Shown one piece after another: positions 1 to 6,598 of a stretch of DNA of 64,000 bases. Each line of letters begins with the position of its first letter. Within the stretch, counting starts at the first letter, position 1. This stretch comes from Bacteriovoracaceae bacterium UBA6200. GTDB taxonomy: Bacteria; Bdellovibrionota; Bacteriovoracia; Bacteriovoracales; Bacteriovoracaceae. The notes beneath the pieces were generated by a model. It did not search any database. It was not told where the DNA came from and saw only the letters and a list, made by a program, of their open reading frames with translations. The stretch spans positions 23,073 through 87,072 of the forward strand of contig DISW01000004.1 in the NCBI GenBank assembly GCA_002422605.1, in the 5' to 3' direction. Position numbers and translations under genes: made by a program.

Positions 1-29
1 TTGGGTTCCGCTGCGTGTTTCGACCTTAG
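1..29 (+). CDS. 3' end of DGR variable target gene (partial)
   Basis: Only the last codons are inside the window, reading G-F-R-C-V-F-R-P and then TAG at 27-29. The IGFRC ending is the usual C-terminus of C-type-lectin/FGE-sulfatase-like proteins diversified by DGRs. Bases 1-18 are identical to 2688-2705, the 3' end of the template repeat downstream of the reverse transcriptase, so this is the tail of the variable repeat (VR). The rest of the VR and the target protein lie upstream of the window, so its domains, export signal and size cannot be judged. An intrinsic terminator follows about 140 bases later. Confidence is high for the VR/TR match and moderate for the reading frame. Confidence 0.8.
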
Positions 30-168
30 ACTCACATAGTTAAAGTGCTACTTCGCAGAAGCAATTTGGCGCTGGCAGGCACTTGTATTCTTGGTCATTG
101 GTTCTTGGAATTCTATATCATTGAAAGAAGGTTTTATTGCAGAATTTATCCGAGACTAATTTCTGCAT

Positions 169-198
169 TTGCCCCGAAGGGGCAACGAAATTTTTTTT
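169..198 (+). terminator. Intrinsic terminator after the DGR target gene
   Basis: A perfect 7-bp stem (TTGCCCC at 169-175 with GGGGCAA at 179-185) closes a GAA loop and is followed by CGAAA and a run of eight T. It is correctly oriented to end transcription of the target gene. A second possible hairpin (GCAGAA 139-144 with TTCTGC 161-166) lies just upstream. Confidence 0.8.
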
Positions 199-255
199 CT
201 GATATTTCCGGAAATTTCCGGAAATGAAATCAGTAAATACAGAAATTTCCGGAAA
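199..255. promoter_or_regulatory. Cluster of three TTTCCGGAAA palindromes (candidate operator)
   Basis: The perfect palindrome TTTCCGGAAA occurs at 205-214, 215-224 and 246-255. The first two abut to form a 20-bp palindrome, which is itself flanked by an outer inverted repeat (CTGAT 199-203, ATCAG 229-233). The third copy is 31 bases on, close to three helical turns. A related TTCCGGAA lies at 823-830 inside the next plus-strand gene. The spacing and symmetry look like a binding site for a dimeric regulator, perhaps one of the two HTH proteins encoded alongside. No T-run follows, so a terminator is unlikely. The operator role is inference. Confidence 0.5.
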
Positions 256-262
256 CTTTCTA

Positions 263-499
263 TTAACGTTTAAAACTTGACTCCAAAGCGGAAATAAATT
301 TTTCTGCTCTAACCCCATAAAGATCGCAGAGTTTGAAAAGAGTAAGAACTGTTATGTTGCGGCCACCTTCAATTTTTTGAAGATACTTCCAGTCATGCCA
401 ACCATGATCCTCTGTTTCCTCTAAGGTCCAACCTCTCCTAAGACGTAGATCTCGAAATAAGGCGCCCAATTCTTTTAATCTTTGCTTTTCACCTGACAT
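263..499 (-). CDS. Small XRE-family HTH regulator in the DGR cassette
   Basis: A 78-residue protein that is almost entirely one Cro/C1-type helix-turn-helix domain. It reads LGALFRDLRLRRGWTLEE near residues 11-28, then the recognition helix region and the typical EGGRNITVLTLFKLCDLYG segment. I chose the ATG at 499 because the longer reading from 586 adds a hydrophobic stretch foreign to this family. No clear Shine-Dalgarno sequence precedes it. It is divergent from the DGR operon across about 70 bases and its 3' end lies beside the palindrome cluster. It is a reasonable candidate regulator of the DGR, but that role is inferred from position only. Confidence 0.75.
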   Translation of the reverse strand: MSGEKQRLKELGALFRDLRLRRGWTLEETEDHGWHDWKYLQKIEGGRNITVLTLFKLCDLYGVRAEKFISALESSFKR

Positions 500-568
500 T
501 TTTAAATTATGCAAATTCCGCAATAAATTAAGTACGCAATATAACACGTATTTGTTAAAGTATTGGCC
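500..568. promoter_or_regulatory. Divergent intergenic control region of the DGR cassette
   Basis: This AT-rich stretch of about 70 bases separates the divergent XRE gene from the DGR operon and must hold both promoters. It has a direct repeat CGCAATA at 519-525 and 535-541, sixteen bases apart, which could be a regulator site. I see no strong -35/-10 pair that decides a start, and neither gene has a strong ribosome binding site. Confidence 0.4.
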
Positions 569-1234
569 ATGAATAAAAGGAACCAAAAAGAAACAACAGT
601 CGAAGAAGCTTCACGTTTACTTGCTGTGACCCCACGAACAATTATAAACTATATCAACACAAAACAGATTGAAGCCATTAAAGTCGGTAAATCATGGTTT
701 ATCAGTATGCCTTCATTAGAAGCTTTTAAGCAGCGCTATAATCTAGGTGCCGAGCCTACAATAATCGAAAAATCAGAGCAGAGAGATTTTCAAGAAAATA
801 AAATTTCCGAAAAGCATAAAACTTCCGGAAAACCTGACCAACCAAGAAGAAAATCAAATCCTGTATCAACGCTTCGCTTGTTTCAAATGGCCCGTGAGAC
901 ACTCAAAGAAACAGACGCAACCGAATTATTTGATAAAAACGACACGGCACTGTTGAGCAAATTTCATAACCTTAAAATGGATGCTATTGAACTGATAGGT
1001 GCAGGATTTTACTCCTTCGACAACAAACTTAAAGCAAGGCTATATGACCATTCAAGAGCAAAGGTTGGCGGAATGTTGTCTCTCTTTTATTTTTATACTA
1101 ATCACGCCAATGACATCCCAAGCAAAATAAGAAGGCTGGAAGAGGATCTTATGCCGGCCTTCTCTTCACTGATTAGAAAAATAGAAATTAAAACTGATAG
1201 ATCCTACAAAAAATTCGAGAGTAAAAAGACGTGA
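569..1234 (+). CDS. Excisionase-type HTH protein with helical C-terminal domain, DGR operon
   Basis: A protein of 221 residues starting at ATG 569 (a TTG at 563 is in frame). Residues about 8-58 are a MerR-like excisionase/HTH_17 domain (TVEEASRLLAVTPRTIINYI, then KVGKSWFI). A charged, Lys/Ser-rich linker of about 40 residues follows. The last 120 residues, predicted largely helical, match nothing I recognise. Its stop overlaps the GTG start of the bAvd gene (GTGA), so it is translationally coupled to the retroelement proteins. It may regulate the cassette or bind DNA during mutagenic homing. The function is unknown; membership of the DGR operon is well supported by the overlap. Confidence 0.75.
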   Translation: MNKRNQKETTVEEASRLLAVTPRTIINYINTKQIEAIKVGKSWFISMPSLEAFKQRYNLGAEPTIIEKSEQRDFQENKISEKHKTSGKPDQPRRKSNPVSTLRLFQMARETLKETDATELFDKNDTALLSKFHNLKMDAIELIGAGFYSFDNKLKARLYDHSRAKVGGMLSLFYFYTNHANDIPSKIRRLEEDLMPAFSSLIRKIEIKTDRSYKKFESKKT

Positions 1235-1578
1235 GAGAAACCAAGATTTATACCGATTGTTATCAAACAACAATCCAAGTCTTCCACCGAACAAAGAGCT
1301 TCTCAAAACCAATGAGACCAACACTAGGAAGAAGACTCGAAGAAGCAATACTAAACTGCCTCATCAACATAAGAAAAGCATCGGTGGTTAAGTCCCAATC
1401 AACAAGATTAAAAAATCTTCTGGCCGCTGATGAATCCTTAGATGAATTCAGAACCCTTATCCAACTTTCCAGCGAACTTAGGGAGTTAAATATGGCCGGA
1501 TTTTCCGAACTGTCTAAGCAATCTAAAGAAATAGGAAGAGAACTTGGAGGATGGATTAAACATGAGTCAGGTCACTAA
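1231..1578 (+). CDS. avd: DGR accessory variability protein, bAvd-type four-helix bundle
   Basis: A 115-residue protein with the pattern of the bacterial Avd/S23-like four-helix-bundle family: an F-x-R-x-x-x-F near residue 18, PTLGRRLEEAILNCLINI near 30-47, a central ELREL helix, and the C-terminal signature EIGRELGGWIKH. Avd proteins form a barrel-shaped pentamer that binds the DGR RT and its RNA and are needed for mutagenic cDNA synthesis and homing. The start is GTG at 1231, overlapping the stop of the HTH gene. The end overlaps the RT start region (RT ATG at 1562). Length matches the family. Family assignment is confident; activity is inferred from the intact partner RT. Confidence 0.9.
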   Translation: MRETKIYTDCYQTTIQVFHRTKSFSKPMRPTLGRRLEEAILNCLINIRKASVVKSQSTRLKNLLAADESLDEFRTLIQLSSELRELNMAGFSELSKQSKEIGRELGGWIKHESGH

Positions 1579-2569
1579 ACTTTTTGATCAAATGTCTTCA
1601 TTTGAAAATCTTGTTTTATCCTTCAAGGAATGCTCTAGAGGGAAAAAAGCGAAGCGAGGTTATCAAAAATATCTCTTTGCCTATGGAGAAAAACTTAAAT
1701 CCATTGAGGAAGAACTGAAAACAACTAACAACTTTCAATGGGGTAGATATCGTAGATTTGATGTGTACGAACCAAAAAAAAGAATTGTTATGGCCGCTCC
1801 ATTCAGGGATCGAGTTGTACATACAGCAATTCACAGAGTCACATTTCCAATACTAGATCAAACCATGGGTGTGAGGACCTTTGCCTGTCGCTATAATATG
1901 GGAAACCTTAATGCCGTAATCAGACTCCAAGAGCAACTAAAAATCATGGGAAAAGATCGGTACTGTATCAAGCTAGATGTAAAAAAATATTTCGAGTCAA
2001 TACCACATGAACTCCTCTTGAATCGTTTTCTTGATATGCTGCCAGATGAAAGTCTTGGCAAAATTTTAAAAAGCCTACTCGCTTCTTATCCGGATTACGC
2101 AAAACTCAAAAGGGGCATACCTATTGGAAATCTTACTTCACAGCTATTCGCAAATTTTTATCTCTCCTCTATAGATCAACTGTCTTGTAAAATGTTAGAT
2201 ATCAACTTTGAGCAAGACTCTAAAGAAAAGCATGCTTTTTACATCAGATATATGGATGACATGGTCATTCTGGCAAACTCTAAGAAGAAGGCTTTCGAGG
2301 TCGCAGTAGCACTCGTTAAGCACGCATCAGAAGATTTACAGTTGATAATACCACCTCAAAAAATGATGGTAATTGCGGCTGACCCTATTCCATTTCTAGG
2401 CTTTGTTTTAAATCATGATGGCATTAGAGCACTGAGAAGAAATGAACAACGGTTTGCTAAAAAACTTATAAGAGCTGATAAAGCCGGAGCAAACGAGTCG
2501 CTTAAAGCTCAGATGGTATTATCTTTTGAAAGTTGGAGAAATTTAGGAAATATGGAAAATTTGGTATAA
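1562..2569 (+). CDS. DGR reverse transcriptase
   Basis: A 335-residue reverse transcriptase that copies the template repeat RNA into adenine-mutagenised cDNA. Visible motifs are the first catalytic aspartate in YCIKLDVKKYFESI (Asp139), the DGR hallmark GIPIGNLTSQ (185-194, fitting the [IVL]GxxxSQ consensus), the active site YMDD (230-233) and the thumb-proximal PFLGFVL (277-283). The length is usual for DGR RTs, which lack maturase and RNase H domains. The start is ATG 1562 with GGAGG at 1546-1550; a longer TTG reading from 1544 is less likely. It overlaps the avd gene, and its stop is immediately followed by the template repeat. No broken motif is seen, so it is probably functional. Confidence 0.95.
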   Translation: MSQVTKLFDQMSSFENLVLSFKECSRGKKAKRGYQKYLFAYGEKLKSIEEELKTTNNFQWGRYRRFDVYEPKKRIVMAAPFRDRVVHTAIHRVTFPILDQTMGVRTFACRYNMGNLNAVIRLQEQLKIMGKDRYCIKLDVKKYFESIPHELLLNRFLDMLPDESLGKILKSLLASYPDYAKLKRGIPIGNLTSQLFANFYLSSIDQLSCKMLDINFEQDSKEKHAFYIRYMDDMVILANSKKKAFEVAVALVKHASEDLQLIIPPQKMMVIAADPIPFLGFVLNHDGIRALRRNEQRFAKKLIRADKAGANESLKAQMVLSFESWRNLGNMENLV

Positions 2570-2571
2570 GA

Positions 2572-2710
2572 CCGACTCGCCGCCTTCGGCGGCGCTGCGC
2601 TTCGCGGTGGCAATTGGAACAATGGAACGAACGCTGGTGCGTTCACGCTCAATTTGAACAATGGTCCTGGCAACACGAACACGAACATTGGGTTCCGCTG
2701 CGTGTGTGGG
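2572..2710 (+). repeat. DGR template repeat (TR)
   Basis: Translated in one frame this stretch reads R-L-A-A-F-G-G-A-A-L-R-G-G-N-W, continues with an Asn-rich segment and ends N-I-G-F-R-C-V, the classic C-type-lectin VR peptide. Ten AAC or AAT codons lie between 2611 and 2687, the adenine-rich positions that DGR mutagenesis randomises. Bases 2688-2705 are identical to window bases 1-18, so the initiation-of-homing region is shared between template and target. The 3' edge is set by that identity. The 5' edge is a guess from the coding pattern, because the matching VR lies outside the window. It starts within a few bases of the RT stop. Confidence 0.9.
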
Positions 2711-2870
2711 CGCTGGCAACCTTGGGAGAAAGCATAGGTGATGGAAGTCAATAATTACGGTTATTGACCATCTTTCTCGTGTTTTGCGAGACCTCAAGGC
2801 ACTTCGGTCTTATTCCAGGGCCAACCATGGGGATGGAAATTTCTTCATCCCTATGGAGTCCGAAACTCAA
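2711..2870 (+). ncRNA. Structured 3' part of the DGR RNA
   Basis: There is no coding sequence between the TR and the next gene. I see TCTCG/CGAGA (2775-2779 with 2787-2791), AGACC/GGTCT around 2790-2810, and a strong 11-bp stem with one G-T pair (2825-2835 with 2846-2856). A small GAGT/ACTC hairpin follows at 2856-2868. DGR RT priming needs RNA sequence flanking the TR, so this is probably the structured flank of the template RNA. No T-run follows, so a plain intrinsic terminator is unlikely. The structural role is inferred. Confidence 0.55.
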
Positions 2871-2890
2871 TATGTTAAACTAATATTGTT

Positions 2891-3976
2891 ATGAAAAAGT
2901 TAGCCGTTCAAGTAATCATTGTTTCTTTGTTCACAGGGCCAGGATTGGCCCAAGATTTCTATATCGTTAAATCTGGAGATGTTCTTTCTCGAATTGTGCA
3001 AAATAAATATCCAAGTGAGAGAATATATGGGACCAATGGTAAGCTCGCTGAAGTGAAAAAACTTAATCCTCGTATCTTAAATCTAAATATTATTTTCCCT
3101 AATCAGAAAATCCAATTTCATCCAAGCATTGTAATAGAGAATTCTGCCTCAATCGCAAAGACTGAAAATATAATCATTCCGGATACATCATCGGTTCCAG
3201 AGAATTTTGCGACTGATGTTGTGGAAAGAAAACCAGAGATTATCCTTGATAAAAAATCTGAACCAGCACAACAGCCGAAGGAAAAAGACCGCCGTGTAAG
3301 TGAGAACCTTGGCCTGGAAGAGTGGAACATTTCTGCTCTCTATGGGGCGAAATATCTTTCTGTTTCACAAACAGGGGCTTTAGGGAAAGCCGAAGTCGGA
3401 GTGCTATTTTTAAATGACCTGAAACTTAACTCTGAATTTCTTTTTGATGATTGGTCATTCGGTTTTCAGTTCGACTCTTACAAATTCAAATATGAAACTC
3501 TGACTTCCGGAGATTCTAAACAAATGTATGCTCTTAACTTATTTGGCTCTTACAAATGGTTTTTGGGAGGACTTAATATTGAACAAAGTCCACTTTTCAG
3601 AAACAACAGTGGAAACATCGAAATGACAAAAATGACTTTGATGTACCTGTCATTGGGAGCGAAAAAAGATATTGAGCTTCCGACGAGAAAACCTACTGTT
3701 CTAAAACTGAAAGGGTGGATGAATTTTCCTTTCTCATCTTCAAGTGATAATGCCGACATAAAGCTTGATTCGATCAAAGGCTTTGGAGTGAACGGCCAGG
3801 TAGAACTCAATCGCCAAATTTTTGCCAAAGAAGATTATTCACTCCATGCCACTTGGATGACTCAAGTTGGATTTCAGAAACTCACGCAAGACGTAGAGTG
3901 GGACGTTTCCAGAGGGGAGGCGAAGTCGGATATTCTCGACGCTTCAACGACCCTTGGTTTGCTCTTTAAATTTTAA
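2891..3976 (+). CDS. Exported LysM-domain protein with probable outer-membrane C-terminal domain
   Basis: A 361-residue protein with a signal peptide (about 1-20, ending GLAQ). A single LysM peptidoglycan-binding domain follows (FYIVKSGDVLSRI to NQKIQF, about 23-76). A Pro/Lys/Glu-rich linker of about 60 residues comes next. The C-terminal 230 residues have alternating aromatic/polar strands and end in a hydrophobic-aromatic LLFKF, which suggests a beta-barrel-like domain. It may anchor an outer-membrane structure to the cell wall. It follows the DGR region by only 20 bases, but nothing in it resembles a variable domain, so I treat it as an ordinary chromosomal neighbour. The precise role is unknown. 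Confidence 0.7.
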   Translation: MKKLAVQVIIVSLFTGPGLAQDFYIVKSGDVLSRIVQNKYPSERIYGTNGKLAEVKKLNPRILNLNIIFPNQKIQFHPSIVIENSASIAKTENIIIPDTSSVPENFATDVVERKPEIILDKKSEPAQQPKEKDRRVSENLGLEEWNISALYGAKYLSVSQTGALGKAEVGVLFLNDLKLNSEFLFDDWSFGFQFDSYKFKYETLTSGDSKQMYALNLFGSYKWFLGGLNIEQSPLFRNNSGNIEMTKMTLMYLSLGAKKDIELPTRKPTVLKLKGWMNFPFSSSSDNADIKLDSIKGFGVNGQVELNRQIFAKEDYSLHATWMTQVGFQKLTQDVEWDVSRGEAKSDILDASTTLGLLFKF

Positions 3977-4107
3977 AATTACAGACAAAGGAGGCAGTAG
4001 GCTACACGTTTTCTCATTGATGGGATTAGTACTTTGATAGATTACTTATTGATCTCGGATTCGGAATTTGCGTAGAAGATCACTAATTTCTGTCCTCGTA
4101 TGGAGCT

Positions 4108-4749
4108 TTACTTCCCCATACTTTGAAGCATCGGCATGATAATCCTTAATTTATTCTCATCCATTCCATTGATGATTTCTTGGCATTGCTCAATCATTTC
4201 ATGACGGAGAAGGGGCAATTTTATAAGTTGCTGGTATAGCTCCATCGTGAACCCATAACTTTCAACAATTTTTCGTATCTTATAATCAGTAAGATGGACT
4301 CGACCATTTTCGATGAAGCCTATGGTATTCCGGCCAAGACCACAAAGGCGACTGGCTGAATACTGGTCGATACTTTTAAGAAGTCTAAGCTCTTTTAAAA
4401 CCTTGCAGTCCCTTGAAATGTGACGATGGCAAAATCTTCTATTGTTTCTCTTCTCTGTCGTAGTTTTTTTCTTATTACTGTATGGATCAGTAGGAGCGGC
4501 TATTTTTCCAGATCGAAGGTCTTCCAATTCGCGGCCAGTAAAGCCGTAGCGATCTTGAAATTCCTTAAATTTTTCAGTTGTAATCATTCCCCGGCCATTT
4601 TCTAGTCTTTCTAAATTCTTGAAGGAGAAATCAAAAAGAAGAGCGGCCTGCTGGCGATTAAGTTTTCTTATGAGTCTCATTTTTTTGATCAGGACGGCAT
4701 AATCAGAGATGTAGGAAGTCGCACTAGCGACAGCTTGTGTTGCATTCAT
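4108..4749 (-). CDS. Transcriptional regulator with two XRE-like HTH domains
   Basis: A 213-residue protein with two separate Cro/C1-like helix-turn-helix units. The first is at about 20-75 (LIKKMRLIRKLNRQQAALLF, then LERLENGRGMIT). The second is at about 115-170 (LKELRLLKSIDQYSASRLCG, then IGFIENGRVHLT). A basic linker (KKKTTTEKRNNRR) joins them. Both halves share the L-E/I-E-NGR turn, suggesting internal duplication. Such a protein could bind paired half-sites as a monomer. It stands alone, with a dyad at 4795-4812 just upstream that may be its own operator. Targets are unknown. Confidence 0.75.
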   Translation of the reverse strand: MNATQAVASATSYISDYAVLIKKMRLIRKLNRQQAALLFDFSFKNLERLENGRGMITTEKFKEFQDRYGFTGRELEDLRSGKIAAPTDPYSNKKKTTTEKRNNRRFCHRHISRDCKVLKELRLLKSIDQYSASRLCGLGRNTIGFIENGRVHLTDYKIRKIVESYGFTMELYQQLIKLPLLRHEMIEQCQEIINGMDENKLRIIMPMLQSMGK

Positions 4750-5004
4750 GGTTGATCCTTAGTTAATTGTTGGTTGATGGATGTAGCAGGCGAGATCAAG
4801 CGTGTGCTTGATGTTTAAAACAGAGAGATGTCCAAAACTTAGCGTCGTGACGTGCTACAAATCGCAAGCGCGTCCTTAACGCTGCTATTTAAAAAATCCC
4901 ATGGTAACCACAAAGTAACTTCGGCATGAAATATCTTGAAATGCTCTGAAATGTTGCCCGAATGGCATTAGTCTCTTGATTGTGATTCTAAGTAGTTGAA
5001 GAAA
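4750..5004. other. Intergenic region with a candidate operator dyad
   Basis: About 255 bases with no open frame I can support. A perfect inverted repeat ATCAAGC-GTGT-GCTTGAT (4795-4812) lies in the leader of the double-HTH regulator and could be an autoregulatory operator. Nothing else stands out apart from the tRNA terminator at its right edge. Confidence 0.4.
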
Positions 5005-5035
5005 AATAAAAAAACCACCGCAAGGGTGGTTTTAA
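5005..5035 (-). terminator. Intrinsic terminator of tRNA-Gly
   Basis: Read on the minus strand, AACCACCC and GGTGGTT pair around a short loop and are followed by a run of T (A-run at 5008-5014 on the plus strand). It lies about 20 bases beyond the tRNA 3' end, where a terminator is expected. Confidence 0.75.
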
Positions 5036-5054
5036 TATTTGGATTTTAGAATTT

Positions 5055-5130
5055 TGGAGCGGCTGATCAGATTCGAACTGACGACCTTCTGCATGGCAAG
5101 CAGACGCTCTACCAACTGAGCTACAACCGC
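5055..5130 (-). tRNA. tRNA-Gly (GCC anticodon)
   Basis: A 76-nt cloverleaf reads on the minus strand from 5130 to 5055. It has acceptor GCGGTTG/CAGCCGC, D-stem GCTC/GAGC, anticodon stem TCTGC/GCAGA with loop TTGCCAT giving anticodon GCC, and a T-loop TTCGAAT. The 3' CCA is encoded. All stems pair with one G-T. It is a single tRNA with its own promoter and terminator. Confidence 0.95.
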
Positions 5131-5144
5131 ATTTTGTGCTGTTG

Positions 5145-5174
5145 ATAATAATTCTTGCGGTGGAAAATTGTCAA
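5145..5174 (-). promoter_or_regulatory. Promoter of tRNA-Gly
   Basis: On the minus strand a perfect TTGACA (5169-5174) is separated by 18 bases from TATTAT (5145-5150, five of six matches to TATAAT). Initiation would fall a few bases before the tRNA 5' end at 5130, as expected for a sigma70-type stable RNA promoter. Confidence 0.75.
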
Positions 5175-5202
5175 TCTCTAAGTTTGTAAAAAAGCATGAT
5201 TT

Positions 5203-6531
5203 TTACTGAAACTTTTGTTCCAGGGCCTTGATAATCTTTTGGTAGCTAGGATTTGTGAACCGCCCTGCCAGGATCTGGAGGATTTCCTTCTTAGTGGAGG
5301 GCATATTTGGATTCAGGAGGATTTTTACGAAATTATCGGCCACGATGAAAACCTTCGAAAGAGGATGAAGATCCTCGCTAGGATTTTCCGGCAATCCAAG
5401 GCCCTCAGGGGAGCCGTGGGATTGGATAAGGACCGTTTTAATGTATTGGCTTGCCTCTGGGTGTTGTTCCAGAATATTGACTGCATCTGCCGCATGAGTG
5501 AGCACTTGTTTTTTCTCTTCATCGGATAATGTTGATTCGCTGAGCTCTTTCATGGTGGAGATTTGCATCTGTTTATTTGATTTCAGGGTCACATCTGCAA
5601 AAAATGAAACAAAAGATAAAACTTCCAGATGCTCAGGCTTGTACCAGCTTTGTTTAGAGAGGATGTAGTGACACATCATCGCTAAGAGATGGCAGTGTTG
5701 GTAGGCATAGGAAACTTTATTGGAAAAAACAAATTTTAAAAGACTGGAGACTTCCGGTGATTTTCTCACAGATTGAACCATGGAATTAATGGAAGCGTCG
5801 GATAGATCAATGGTTGTCTGGTCAAGACCTAGTTGCTGGATCTTATCCCGAACTATTTCGTGAGCATTCGCAGTGGTTAAAATGCGATCTTCTAAACTTA
5901 GATCGCTACTTTCAAGTTTTTCGAATAATTGATTGGTTACAAAAGTTGTGAAGTACTGAATGTAATCGCGAGGAACATAGAACTCTTTAAGGCCCTGTTC
6001 TTCATATTTTTTTATATCGGCTTGATCAAAAGTATCTTTAGAATGGATCCGCTTCACGTATTGATAATCGTTTTGTCCCTTCTTAATTCGGATATAAATA
6101 TCACAGGGAGTTTTTTGAATATCATAAAAATAATAAACGCCAACAGGAAGATAATCGGCCTTAACCTTATCGTTCACATTTTGAAGGCTAACGCCTAATT
6201 GAGATGCGGCCTGTTTGATTAATATTTCCCAGCTGACTGGTTCTGAGAGGCAAAGAATTTCATCCGCCAGGGCAGGGCACTCGCCCAGAATCAATAGGGC
6301 CGTATTCAAGCCTTCATTCTTGATGTGTTGGTAAATCTTTATAGCGGTTTCTTCGTTACCAACCTTACATTTTGTAATGACGAGGGAAATTTGAGGAAGA
6401 ATGCGAAGGAGTTCGAGCGCGTCTTCAGCACTATTACGATGAATAACGTCAGTCCCAACGAATGTGTTTAAATTAATAGAAAAGATTTTTTTTAAATCTT
6501 CATTCGTTTCAATCAAAATAGTTTGACTCAT
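5203..6531 (-). CDS. Degenerate receiver/HD-GYP-like signalling protein
   Basis: A 442-residue protein. Residues 1-120 look like a response-regulator receiver fold, but the phospho-acceptor position reads LVITKCK rather than LVILD, so it is probably not phosphorylated. The middle (about 125-230) is a PilZ-like or linker region of unknown type. The C-terminal 200 residues follow HD-GYP spacing, with the metal-binding motifs eroded: the HD position reads FFADV, and the HxxxGxGYP region reads QSHGSPEGLGLP. It probably lacks c-di-GMP phosphodiesterase activity and may act as a binding or scaffold protein. It is a lone gene. Fold assignment is moderate; inactivity is inferred from the missing residues. 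Confidence 0.65.
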   Translation of the reverse strand: MSQTILIETNEDLKKIFSINLNTFVGTDVIHRNSAEDALELLRILPQISLVITKCKVGNEETAIKIYQHIKNEGLNTALLILGECPALADEILCLSEPVSWEILIKQAASQLGVSLQNVNDKVKADYLPVGVYYFYDIQKTPCDIYIRIKKGQNDYQYVKRIHSKDTFDQADIKKYEEQGLKEFYVPRDYIQYFTTFVTNQLFEKLESSDLSLEDRILTTANAHEIVRDKIQQLGLDQTTIDLSDASINSMVQSVRKSPEVSSLLKFVFSNKVSYAYQHCHLLAMMCHYILSKQSWYKPEHLEVLSFVSFFADVTLKSNKQMQISTMKELSESTLSDEEKKQVLTHAADAVNILEQHPEASQYIKTVLIQSHGSPEGLGLPENPSEDLHPLSKVFIVADNFVKILLNPNMPSTKKEILQILAGRFTNPSYQKIIKALEQKFQ

Positions 6532-6598
6532 AAGAAAATCTTAACATGACTCGAGCTAACTCAAAGAATTTTAAGGGGAGAAAAGCTTGCCGGTTTAT

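Noticed and set aside
45..227. 60-residue open frame downstream of the target gene
   Set aside because: It runs through the intrinsic terminator and palindromes and shows no protein-like features.
2533..2754. 73-residue open frame across the template repeat
   Set aside because: It is a different frame from the C-type-lectin reading and has no ribosome site; the stretch is explained as DGR template RNA.
2891..3976. LysM protein as a second DGR target
   Set aside because: Its C-terminus has no GFRC-type VR sequence and no match to the template repeat.
5055..5130. tRNA considered as an integration site for the DGR region
   Set aside because: It lies 2.2 kb from the cassette, with an unrelated gene between, and I see no tRNA 3'-end duplication near 1-2900.
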